Shown: in pieces, positions 53,189-61,110 of the stretch
How the letters are laid out: each line of letters opens with the position of its first letter
Position numbering within the stretch: the first letter of the stretch is position 1
Source of the DNA: Paenibacillus glycanilyticus NBRC 16618
GTDB taxonomy: Bacteria; Bacillota; Bacilli; Paenibacillales; Paenibacillaceae
DNA: 64,000 nucleotides
NCBI RefSeq assembly: GCF_004000805.1
Contig: NZ_BILY01000001.1
Coordinates: forward strand, 1 to 64,000
Direction: 5' to 3'
Notes under the pieces: model-generated
Databases searched by the model: none
The model's input: the letters and a program-made list of their open reading frames with translations, nothing else
What the model was told of the DNA's origin: nothing
Made by a program: the position numbers and the translations under genes

Positions 53189-53821
53189 TCATAAATATAG
53201 CCCTTCCGCCTTACTCCTTATACCGATCATCAGTACTTCAAAAGTTTCCTCGAAAGTAGAGGTCAATCTAACCATAAGCTGCTCGGCCGATTCTTCGGAT
53301 TGCGTATAAGTGGCAATAATGCCGTATAACGCAAAGAAATAGATTCTTGTATACAGCAGAATCCGTTCTTCCCGGAGTCCTTCCTTTAAACAGCCTTGAA
53401 CGGCTAAAGTTAACTTGCCGAATAGCTTGTTCCGAGCCTTGTTGATCTCAAGCTTTGGAGCCTGTTCGTCCACTCTCTCCGACTTCATGTTGAAAATCAA
53501 CCCGTACATGCTGCGGTTAGCCAGACAAAATTGAATCATGCATAGACTCATCGCCTTCAGCTTATCATCCGGTGAATTCGTTTGCCCGAGCAGCTCATCC
53601 ATCTTGTCGATAAGATATTGAACAGGCGGCATCGAAAGCTGATGAAGAAGCGCCTCTTTATCCTTAAAATAAATATAAATGGTCGTATGCGAGCATCCTG
53701 CTTTTTTGGCGATGTCGCGCATGGTAACGTTATCGTACCCCCGGCTGCTAAACAAGTCACCTGCTGCGGCAAGGATGCTCTTCTTTGTTTCCTCAGACCT
53801 TAATTCCTGCCTGGATACCAC
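53189..53821 (-). CDS. TetR/AcrR-family regulator
   Basis: This 210-residue protein has a typical TetR helix-turn-helix at about 12-60 (ILAAAGDLFSSRGYDNVTMRDIAKKAGCSHTTIYIYFKDKEALL, quoted in part) and an all-helical ligand domain after it. The start is a GTG behind AGGTGGG. The gene lies just downstream of, and in the same direction as, a YdjM-like membrane-protein gene whose promoter is covered by a long palindrome. It is the nearest candidate regulator of that gene. Its ligand is unknown. Confidence 0.85.
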   Translation of the reverse strand: MVSRQELRSEETKKSILAAAGDLFSSRGYDNVTMRDIAKKAGCSHTTIYIYFKDKEALLHQLSMPPVQYLIDKMDELLGQTNSPDDKLKAMSLCMIQFCLANRSMYGLIFNMKSERVDEQAPKLEINKARNKLFGKLTLAVQGCLKEGLREERILLYTRIYFFALYGIIATYTQSEESAEQLMVRLTSTFEETFEVLMIGIRSKAEGLYL

Positions 53822-53980
53822 TGTCAGCCCACCTTGTCATCTAAACTAGAGCCATTGTAACCAGCAGTGATGCGGCAGGTCAAGCCGACCGTCTTATTTT
53901 GAGATTCTCGCATCCAACCATCCGCACAGAAGCGTGAATACCAGTAAGAAAACAATGAAACTCACGGCTACCGACTCCTT
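53822..53980. other. Intergenic region between YdjM-like and TetR genes
   Basis: About 160 bases with no defended gene, hairpin or promoter. Confidence 0.4.
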
Positions 53981-54553
53981 TTAAAATAAGCTCGTAATGT
54001 CCGTTATCAAGGCAAATCCAAGCATGATTCCGAGAACGATGGAAGAAGAGAGCGCTAGTTTCCTCCGCGTGCCGCCCGTCTTCCTAAGCGATGACCTTAG
54101 ATACATGAGGAAGCCGATAACAAGGATAAGCAACTCCATTCCGATGGACAGCCCTTCCGATCTCCAAGCACCTAAACCAAGCAAAGAAAAATCCCCCCAG
54201 TTTCCTGGCAAAAGAGGCAGATCCGCACGATGAACCGCCAGATCAAGCAGCCAGTGACTGAATACGACCGAACTCATAACAAAGCCCGCTTTCCCACCCC
54301 ACGCTTTTCTTGCGAACAACCCCGCCAACGACGCGATAATGATTGCACCCAATAACGAGTGCGAATAATCCGCATGAATGATTCCTTTCCCGTATCCGCT
54401 GCCAAGCTGTGCGTCAATGGGTTCAATGCCCGTCAAATACAACGGGACAAACACGACATCCAAAAGCTGTGTGCCAAGCATTAATGCCCAGAGGGGTATT
54501 TCCGGTACCTTCGATCTTACGCCTGCCGCCAAGCCGAAATGTCCTGCGAACAA
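53981..54553 (-). CDS. YdjM-like integral membrane protein (membrane-bound metal-dependent hydrolase family)
   Basis: About 191 residues with five or so hydrophobic segments. It has the family His/Asp pattern: FAGHFGLAAG at the start, IHADYSHSLLGA and FSHWLLDLAVHRADLPL. The family is annotated as membrane-bound metal-dependent hydrolase but its biochemical role is poorly known. A longer reading frame extends to 54631, but that start lies upstream of the promoter. TTG 54553 with GGGGAG 10 bases before it gives the usual MFAGHFG beginning. A 35-bp palindrome covers the promoter, so expression is probably switched by a TetR-type repressor. Confidence 0.72.
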   Translation of the reverse strand: MFAGHFGLAAGVRSKVPEIPLWALMLGTQLLDVVFVPLYLTGIEPIDAQLGSGYGKGIIHADYSHSLLGAIIIASLAGLFARKAWGGKAGFVMSSVVFSHWLLDLAVHRADLPLLPGNWGDFSLLGLGAWRSEGLSIGMELLILVIGFLMYLRSSLRKTGGTRRKLALSSSIVLGIMLGFALITDITSLF

Positions 54554-54576
54554 GTTATCCACGCTCCCCAACGAAA

Positions 54577-54611
54577 AGTAACCACTGGTTATAATATAAC
54601 CAACGGTTACT
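54577..54611. promoter_or_regulatory. 35-bp palindromic operator of the YdjM-like gene
   Basis: Outer arms AGTAACC and GGTTACT, inner arms TGGTTAT and ATAACCA, each pair symmetric about the same centre. It covers the promoter spacer and -10. Confidence 0.65.
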
Positions 54612-54621
54612 TTTGTGTCAA
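54593..54621 (-). promoter_or_regulatory. Promoter of the YdjM-like gene
   Basis: On the minus strand: -35 TTGACA (54616-54621), a 17-bp spacer and -10 TATATT (54593-54598). Confidence 0.7.
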
Positions 54622-54667
54622 CGGCTTTCACATGAAATTAAAATGATGCATCCAAAATAAAAAAGAG

Positions 54668-54685
54668 AGCTGCCTCGCGGCAGCT
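54668..54685 (-). terminator. Terminator of the DHA2 transporter gene
   Basis: Arms AGCTGCC and GGCAGCT, followed by TCTCTTTTTTATTTT on the minus strand. Confidence 0.75.
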
Positions 54686-54712
54686 TCCTTTGCTATTCGG
54701 TATTATTCCGTA

Positions 54713-56209
54713 TTAGCCTTCAACGGCTACTTTCTTTGCGGTCCCGCTGGTCTGTTTCTCGTCAGAAGCTTGAGCAACGCGTTTAATGAAGAAGGTCAGA
54801 ATGAGACCAATGACGCCGATTCCGACGATAACCAGATAAGCATCGTTCATCCCGCTGATTGTCGCATTCGTAATCATCTGCTGTTGATCCCCGGTTGCTC
54901 CGGATGCTATCGCATCCTGCAGATGGGATTTGGTTTGCGTAGTCAGGATCGTAACGAGAAGCGATGTGCCAACCGCACCCGCTACCTGTCTGATCGTATT
55001 GGAAATCGCCGTGCCATGCGCGTTTAGACGGTTAGGCAATTGGTTAAGACCCGCTGTCTGGACAGGCATCATCAGAAGGGCCATACCGATACGGCGGCCG
55101 GTCGACATCAGAACCAGATAAGTGTAGCTTGTCGTATCCGTCAAATTAATGAAACCGAGAGTTGTCACGATAACAATAATCATACCGGCAACGGACAGCC
55201 ATTTGGCGCCGAACTTATCAAACAGTCGGCCTGTAACAGGCATCAGGAAGCCCATGATAAGCGCGCCCGGAAGAAGAAGCAGACCCGATTCCATCGCCGT
55301 ATAACCGCGCGCGTTCTGCAGATAAAGCGGAAGCAGCATCATATCCGCATACATAATCATCGTAATCGCAATGTTGATGAACGTTGTTAAGCTGTACATA
55401 TTGTACTTGAAGGCCCGCAGGTCAAGCAGCGGATTCTCGGAAATAAGCTGCCGCCATACGAACAGCACCAGAGAGATAAAGCCGCCGATAATTGTAATAA
55501 GCACTTCCGCGCTTTCCCATCCCGCGCTGCCCGCGCGGCTGAAGCCGTACAGCAAAGCTCCGAAACCGATCGTGGACAAGACAACGCTAATCACATCGAT
55601 TTTCGGATACGAACGTTCCGAAACATTCGTAAGGAAAACAAATCCACAAATGATAACAATAATGGCGAGCGGAATCATGCCGTAAAACATCATTTCCCAT
55701 TTAAAGTTCTCGAGCACCCAGCCGGCAAGCGTAGGACCAATCGCCGGTGCGAAAATAATGGCGAATCCAACCATCCCCATTGCGCCTCCCCGCTTCTCGG
55801 GCGGGAACAAGGTCAAAATAACGGTCATGAGAAGCGGCATAATAATTCCGGCACCAGCCGCTTGAATCAAGCGTCCGATGAGCAATACGTTAAAATCCGA
55901 CGCAAGCGCAGATACAATCGTACCCGCCAGGAATAAAATCATCGACGTCTGGAACAATTCCCGCGTCGTGAATCGTTGCATCAAAAAGGCTGTAATCGGA
56001 ATTAAAATACCGTTAACCAGCATGTAGCCGGTCGTCAGCCATTGGACTGTAGTAGCCGAGATGCTAAAATCTTTCATTAACTCAGGGCCGGCCACGCTCA
56101 TAATCGTCTGGTTCAGCGTCGCAATAAAGGCGCCCAGAATCATAACAAATAAAATAGGACCCTTTTTGATAGAACTGTCCGCTTGTAAACCTTTACTCAA
56201 CCGCTCCAT
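54713..56209 (-). CDS. DHA2-family drug:proton antiporter (EmrB/QacA type)
   Basis: This 498-residue membrane protein has 14 predicted TM segments. DHA2 marks include LNQTIMSVAGPELMKDF near the first TM segment, TTGYMLVNGILIPITAFLMQRF and RLIQAAGAGIIMPLLM in TM4-5, and motif C-like GFAIIFAPAIGPTLAGWV. It should export drugs or toxic lipophilic compounds. It diverges from a TetR regulator (56443-57039), and two TGTAAATT-type sites lie between. The ribosome site AGAAGG directly abuts the ATG, so start use may be inefficient. Confidence 0.9.
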   Translation of the reverse strand: MERLSKGLQADSSIKKGPILFVMILGAFIATLNQTIMSVAGPELMKDFSISATTVQWLTTGYMLVNGILIPITAFLMQRFTTRELFQTSMILFLAGTIVSALASDFNVLLIGRLIQAAGAGIIMPLLMTVILTLFPPEKRGGAMGMVGFAIIFAPAIGPTLAGWVLENFKWEMMFYGMIPLAIIVIICGFVFLTNVSERSYPKIDVISVVLSTIGFGALLYGFSRAGSAGWESAEVLITIIGGFISLVLFVWRQLISENPLLDLRAFKYNMYSLTTFINIAITMIMYADMMLLPLYLQNARGYTAMESGLLLLPGALIMGFLMPVTGRLFDKFGAKWLSVAGMIIVIVTTLGFINLTDTTSYTYLVLMSTGRRIGMALLMMPVQTAGLNQLPNRLNAHGTAISNTIRQVAGAVGTSLLVTILTTQTKSHLQDAIASGATGDQQQMITNATISGMNDAYLVIVGIGVIGLILTFFIKRVAQASDEKQTSGTAKKVAVEG

Positions 56210-56225
56210 CCTTCTTTCTTGTCTC

Positions 56226-56338
56226 TCTAGACTAAATTTACAACGTGTCGTATAGTGAACATTGTATAAATTAAATTATAGCTCGAGCCACCCCTTTTAC
56301 AAGCGACGATTCTAGTCAAAAGTGTAAATTAGTTTACA
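56226..56338. promoter_or_regulatory. Divergent control region of the DHA2 transporter and TetR gene
   Basis: The palindrome TGTAAATTAGTTTACA is at 56323-56338, and a related degenerate site (TGTAAATTTAGTCTAGA on the minus strand) is at 56226-56242. A minus-strand promoter for the transporter reads TTGTAA (56297-56302), a 16-bp spacer and TATAAT (56275-56280). Confidence 0.55.
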
Positions 56339-56442
56339 GAAATTGAATTTATGTAGTATTTGTAAAGAAAATAATACAGTCAAAACGAAATTGTCGTTTA
56401 CTACTAGGAATTTAATAACTAAAGGAAAGGAAGGGAGTAACG

Positions 56443-57039
56443 ATGGACAAAACAACAACCCGGACGGATCCGCGTATTTTGCGGACGCGCCAGCTGCTAA
56501 GAGATGCCTTTATCGATCTGCTCGAGGAAATGGATATCGAGAAAATATCGGTTAACAAACTTGCCGAGCGGGCAACGATTAATCGGGTTACCTTCTATCT
56601 TCATTATAAAGATATCCCGGACATGCTGGACAAAATGGCGGATGACATGATTGAAGATATTAATCAGGTACTGGATCGCTCGACCGTAAAATCAGACTCG
56701 CCGGAGGTCATCAATACAACGATGCTCGTAAAGCTGCTTGAGCATATCGCGGAGCATGCGAAATTTTACAAGATTATTTTGGCCTCTCACCGCACGACGA
56801 TCTTTACCGATCGATTATTGCGGTTGTTGACCAAGCTGATCTCGGATGGCATCGACAAACGGGGAAATGATTCTTTTGTGGCGAAAGCCAATATTCAGAA
56901 GGATATCGCGGTATGGTACAGCTCCGCTGCCTTGATCGGCACCATTGTATCTTGGCTTCGCGCGGACATGCCTTATACCCCGGTGTTTCTCGCCAAGCAG
57001 TTCTTCCTGCTCCGTACGCTGCAGGATCCCAAAGAATGA
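56443..57039 (+). CDS. TetR-family regulator of the divergent exporter
   Basis: This 198-residue protein has a helix-turn-helix at about 14-60 (RTRQLLRDAFIDLLEEM, ISVNKLAERATINRVTFYLHY) and a TetR_C_8-like ligand domain (about 80-190). Such regulators commonly repress a divergent MFS exporter. The ATG follows AAGGGAG at 5 bases. A terminator is shared with the convergent LacI gene. Confidence 0.87.
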   Translation: MDKTTTRTDPRILRTRQLLRDAFIDLLEEMDIEKISVNKLAERATINRVTFYLHYKDIPDMLDKMADDMIEDINQVLDRSTVKSDSPEVINTTMLVKLLEHIAEHAKFYKIILASHRTTIFTDRLLRLLTKLISDGIDKRGNDSFVAKANIQKDIAVWYSSAALIGTIVSWLRADMPYTPVFLAKQFFLLRTLQDPKE

Positions 57040-57042
57040 AAT

Positions 57043-57092
57043 AAATCGCCCTCATCCTGAAAACCTTACATACAGGTGAAGGCGATTTTTTT
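57043..57092. terminator. Terminator between convergent TetR and LacI genes
   Basis: Arms AAATCGCC (57043-57050) and GGCGATTT (57081-57088) with a run of seven T, plus inner pairing around CCTG/CAGG. Confidence 0.75.
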
Positions 57093-57099
57093 ACATTGC

Positions 57100-58131
57100 T
57101 TATTTATCCTCATGGGGCTTAGTGCTTTGTCTGACAATAAGCTCCGGTTCAAGGGAGTACACTTTCTTGACCTTTTCCTTGTTCATCAGATCGCGGAGCA
57201 CGCGCACCGCCGTCCGTCCTAGATTATTCGCCTGCTGCGATATGGTTGTCAGCTCGGGAATAACGTGATGCGCCAACGGAATATCGTCGAATCCCACGAT
57301 AGAGATATCCTCCGGCACGCGAAGTCCCTGTTCCACCGCCGCCTTGATCGCGCCGATTGCCGTAAAATCATTGACGCAGCATACCGCTGTCGGCCGGTCT
57401 TTTAGTTGCAGCAAAGCCTCCATTTGCGTCCGTCCGGAATCAACGGAGAAGCTGTCGGGCAGAATCCAGTCTTCCCGCACCGTCAATCCGGCATCCTTTA
57501 ACGTCTTCTTATAAGCCCTAATCTTGACCGCCGTAGTTGCCATATGACTCTGCCCGCCGATAAAGCCAATCTTCTTATGGCCGGTTTCAAGTAAATGCTT
57601 GACCGCCAGAACGGTGCCCGCGTACTCGTCCGTTACGACGCGCGTAATGCCGGAGTCCTTCAAATTGCCGTTTACGAGCACCATCGGAATTTTCTGCGAA
57701 TGCTCAACGACCTCCTGGACCAAGGCGGGGCTGCAATCCTTCAGGTTAATACGCCCGCCCATGAACAGAATGCCGTCCACCCGCTTCTCCTGCATGATGG
57801 TCAGGAACTCCGATTCCTTGTCGTGCAGCCCTATCGTATTGCAGAGGAAAAAGGTATGGCCGGACTCCCTGCCCTCCTGCTCCGCGCCTGAGAATACTTC
57901 CGGAAAGAACGGGTTCGTAATATCCGGTAAAATAACGCCAATAATTCCCGTCTCTTTCTTCAGCAGACTCCTTGCGTTAGCATTCGGCTGGAACTGATAT
58001 TTTTGCATGATCGCTTCGATCTTCTCCCTCGTTGAGGCACGTACGGGAGCGGTGTCGTTAAGTACGCGCGAAACGGTCGCAACGGACACCTTGGCTTCCT
58101 TCGCTATATCGTACACTGTCACTTGCTTCAT
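57100..58131 (-). CDS. LacI-family repressor, probable regulator of the galactan genes
   Basis: About 343 residues with a classic LacI DNA-binding head (MKQVTVYDIAKEAKVSVATVSRVLND; only a part matters, VYDIAKEAKVSVATVSRVL), a hinge helix (NARSLLKKE) and a periplasmic-binding-protein-like core (GVILPDITNPFFPEV, VNDFTAIGAI, VGFDDIPLAHHVIPELTTI). ATG 58131 follows GGAG at 10 bases. A start 24 bases upstream is rejected. It lies directly before GH35 and GH30, and a degenerate operator overlaps its own -35. It is the best candidate to bind the double operators at 28.24 kb and 62.54 kb. Confidence 0.88.
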   Translation of the reverse strand: MKQVTVYDIAKEAKVSVATVSRVLNDTAPVRASTREKIEAIMQKYQFQPNANARSLLKKETGIIGVILPDITNPFFPEVFSGAEQEGRESGHTFFLCNTIGLHDKESEFLTIMQEKRVDGILFMGGRINLKDCSPALVQEVVEHSQKIPMVLVNGNLKDSGITRVVTDEYAGTVLAVKHLLETGHKKIGFIGGQSHMATTAVKIRAYKKTLKDAGLTVREDWILPDSFSVDSGRTQMEALLQLKDRPTAVCCVNDFTAIGAIKAAVEQGLRVPEDISIVGFDDIPLAHHVIPELTTISQQANNLGRTAVRVLRDLMNKEKVKKVYSLEPELIVRQSTKPHEDK

Positions 58132-58169
58132 CTGATAGGTTCTCCTCTGGAACATCTAATATAGTTGAA

Positions 58170-58208
58170 ATTATACCAAAGTTAGGTTGCTAAAGAAACG
58201 GATTTAAG
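58170..58208 (-). promoter_or_regulatory. LacI gene promoter with a degenerate autoregulatory site
   Basis: -10 TATAAT at 58170-58175 (minus strand) and a weak -35 about 17 bp upstream. AAGAAACGGATTTAAG at 58193-58208 overlaps the -35 and matches the ATGAAACGGGTTTCAT operator at 12 of 16 positions. Confidence 0.4.
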
Positions 58209-58238
58209 CAGCCGCAATCCGCCAATCTTCCTAAAAAA

Positions 58239-58294
58239 AACCGCTGCCCGATATGATTGATTCAAAAATTGAACGCATCATCCAAGCAGCGGTT
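58239..58294 (-). terminator. Terminator of the GH30-GH35 operon
   Basis: Arms AACCGCTGC and GCAGCGGTT with inner GATGATG/CAT pairing and eight T on the minus strand. Confidence 0.8.
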
Positions 58295-58324
58295 GCTTAC
58301 AACCTTTTTATTTTGCGGCGAATA

Positions 58325-61084
58325 CTAGGATTGAATAGAAATCCAGCGCTTGCTGGACGCCTGGTCATAAAGCAGACGTACCTTGGACGGGCTTGCTCCA
58401 TTCTCGTCAAAGAGGACAAGCTCGTTGCGGTCCTTCAGCCATGCCATCGGAATTTTATAATCCTCCTGCGGACCAACCTGCCAGTAACGGCCAAGGTCGA
58501 TGCCGTTCAGCCATAACGTTCCTTTGCTCATGCCGGTTAAACGCAGCTTCAGCTTGGCGTTAACATCCGCCGGAAGCACCGGCTTGTCGAATTGCACGGT
58601 ATGCCATACCGGAACGCCTGTCTCTCCCGCATACGGCTTACGGTTAAGCTTCCGGACATCGGCAATGCGCCATCCGTTTAGCTCCTTCTTCGAGGAAGAC
58701 GCGAGAAGCTCCAGACGCTGCAGCGGCGATTTAACGTAAGCCATTTCGATCAGATTGGAGCCTTCCTGAATGTAATCCGAGATATCCAGCGTGTGATGCA
58801 GGAACCAGTCCTGATAGCCTTCCAGCTTGATTTCCTTGCCGTTAATGCTAAGGCGTCCGCTGATCGCGCCTACCAGAACGACGCGGTCGAAACCGGCTTC
58901 CACGCTAAAGGTTCTGCTGATCATGCTGCCACCCGCGATAGAATTGACTTCATTCAGATGGACCGTTGCCTCTTCATGCTTCCATCCGCCAAGAAGGTCA
59001 ATCGATTGTCCGTCCGCATAGACCGCCCCGGCAATCCCCTTCGCTTCGCCCAAATAAGGCGAGAAATTGAGACGGCCCATATTTTGCACCAGAATTTGCA
59101 GATGGTTCTTGCTGTTAGGCGTAAGCTGCACTTTTACCGCCGCTGCTCCTACCTTCTGCACAAGCGCCTGCTGCTTACCGTTCACGTATACTCTGGCCGT
59201 ATCCTCCAGCTTCGAGAGCACTAGCTTCGTAGCATTCTCATTGTCGGCATCGATGTCGCATTCATAAAGCAAATGGCCATAAGGCTGACCAAGCTCGGAG
59301 AAGGCTGTTGGCTGCGAGGCTTCCTGGCCTTGCGCCGCTGACAGCTCGCAGGCTTCGGAGCTCCAGCCTTCAAGGACCGGCGCTTGCAAATACACGTACG
59401 GCGCAAGCTGTCCGCCAGGGAGAGCTCCCCAATTGCCCAGGTGAATCGGCTCCGCATCGCTGTCGTGAAGAGCAGCCCGGAATGTACCGTCCGCCATCAG
59501 GTCGAAATCGGCGTATCCAATCGCCCAGCCCGCGCCGTTCTTGCCGGCAATCCGCCAAGCCCGGTCCGCGCTGTCTTTGTTGATGACCACAATGCGGTAA
59601 GGCTTGCCGCCAACGGTCAGTTGAACGAATTGCGCCTCCTGGAAGTGGCAAAGATCAAAAGCAACTCTTCCGTCGCCATCCAGCTGTTGTCTTCTGACCC
59701 CGTCATCCTGGACCAGAATCGGCTGATCGGATTCCAGCTCGATATACGAACGCTGACCGTTCTCCGCATAGACGATAAGCGTATGCTGGCCATCGATCCA
59801 TTCATTGGCGATCAGATACGTATTGCAGGTCAAATAAACGCCCGGTTCAAGCTGAAGTCTGTCGATTACGGGAATAACGGCAGAAGAACCAACCGTAACC
59901 GGAATGGTCCGGCCGTCCGGCAGCGTCATGCTGGTTGTTTCGCGCTCATCCTTCGAGCTCTCCACAAACCAGATCCGCTCCTTGCCTTTCTCGCGAACCC
60001 GTGCCGAGAACCCTTGCGGAAGAGCTGCCAGCGACGCGTCGCCTTCAACGGCATTCAACAGGACGCTTTCCGTTGCTTGGACAAAGTAAGACATCCGTTT
60101 GGCGGTATTATATTTCTCCGTCACGCGCCCGTATTCGCTAAGCGGTGCATCATAATCGTATGAGGTCACCATGAAAATATCGCTGGCGCCAACCGTACGG
60201 CCGCCGTAGCCGCCAAAGTTCGTGCCGCCAAAGAACATGTAATGGCTGATGCCCGTAAATCCGGCCCGCAGCGATTCCAGCATTCTTTTCTCGTATAAGG
60301 CTGCCGTCTTCTGCGTAGCCGCAGGCGCACCCCAATGCTCGAACCAGCCGGTCCAGAACTCGGTTACGATCTTTGGCGTATCCGGCTGCTTTTGCACCAG
60401 ATTGTTATAATGGTGATCCGCACCCGACCAGAAGTTCGCGCCTTCAACCGTGCCTTCCGCGCCGCCGACGCAAGTGATCAGCGGTACCGTTACGCCCCGG
60501 TCCAGCATAATGTCTCTTAGATGAAGCATATAGTCGCGCGCAATCTCGTCGCTTGCCAGATAACCGTATTCGTTCTCCACCTGCACGAGAATAACCGAGC
60601 CGCCGGCATTAATTTCGCGCTCCTTGATAATGGGAATAATCCGGTCCATGTAGAGGTCCACATAGGTCAGATATTGCTTATCGAAGGCCCGGAATTTCAT
60701 ATCCTCTTTGTTATTCAACCAGTAAGGGAATCCGCCGAAATCCCATTCCGCGCAAATAAACGGACCGGGACGGGCAATGACCCACAGGCCCAATTCATGG
60801 CATAGATCAAGAAACGCGCCGCAGTCGTTATCGCCTTCGAAGTTCCACTTTCCTTCTTCCGGCTCGTGAACGTTCCAAGCAAAATAAGTATCGACACAAT
60901 TCATGCCGGCCAGCTTCGCCTTCACAAGCACCTCGCGCCATTCTTCCTTCGGCATCCGGAAATAATGAATGGCCGCGCTGTTAAGGAACACTTGCTCTCC
61001 GTTAATATTGTAGCTGAATGCGTTATATTGAACCGCCATATTTATATGCGGCAGTCCATTCGTTTGTACGATGGTTTCCTGCAT
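58325..61084 (-). CDS. GH35 beta-galactosidase, cytoplasmic
   Basis: This 919-residue protein has a GH35 TIM barrel at about 20-345, with SAAIHYFRMPKEEW, NVHEPEEGKWNFEG and RPGPFICAEWDFGGFP, acid/base E172 in QVENEYG and nucleophile E242 in VTEFWTGWFE. Beta-domains and two jelly-roll galactose-binding modules follow (about 600-919, ending in a WLNGIDLGRYWQVGPQ strand typical of the family). No signal peptide, so it hydrolyses imported beta-galactosides. It begins 26 bp after the GH30 gene in an evident operon. RBS AAGGAGG. Confidence 0.93.
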   Translation of the reverse strand: MQETIVQTNGLPHINMAVQYNAFSYNINGEQVFLNSAAIHYFRMPKEEWREVLVKAKLAGMNCVDTYFAWNVHEPEEGKWNFEGDNDCGAFLDLCHELGLWVIARPGPFICAEWDFGGFPYWLNNKEDMKFRAFDKQYLTYVDLYMDRIIPIIKEREINAGGSVILVQVENEYGYLASDEIARDYMLHLRDIMLDRGVTVPLITCVGGAEGTVEGANFWSGADHHYNNLVQKQPDTPKIVTEFWTGWFEHWGAPAATQKTAALYEKRMLESLRAGFTGISHYMFFGGTNFGGYGGRTVGASDIFMVTSYDYDAPLSEYGRVTEKYNTAKRMSYFVQATESVLLNAVEGDASLAALPQGFSARVREKGKERIWFVESSKDERETTSMTLPDGRTIPVTVGSSAVIPVIDRLQLEPGVYLTCNTYLIANEWIDGQHTLIVYAENGQRSYIELESDQPILVQDDGVRRQQLDGDGRVAFDLCHFQEAQFVQLTVGGKPYRIVVINKDSADRAWRIAGKNGAGWAIGYADFDLMADGTFRAALHDSDAEPIHLGNWGALPGGQLAPYVYLQAPVLEGWSSEACELSAAQGQEASQPTAFSELGQPYGHLLYECDIDADNENATKLVLSKLEDTARVYVNGKQQALVQKVGAAAVKVQLTPNSKNHLQILVQNMGRLNFSPYLGEAKGIAGAVYADGQSIDLLGGWKHEEATVHLNEVNSIAGGSMISRTFSVEAGFDRVVLVGAISGRLSINGKEIKLEGYQDWFLHHTLDISDYIQEGSNLIEMAYVKSPLQRLELLASSSKKELNGWRIADVRKLNRKPYAGETGVPVWHTVQFDKPVLPADVNAKLKLRLTGMSKGTLWLNGIDLGRYWQVGPQEDYKIPMAWLKDRNELVLFDENGASPSKVRLLYDQASSKRWISIQS

Positions 61085-61110
61085 CTGAAGTGCTCCTCCT
61101 TATTTCTCTG

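Noticed and set aside
54554..54631. Longer start of the YdjM-like protein
   Set aside because: It lies upstream of the predicted promoter and lacks a ribosome site.
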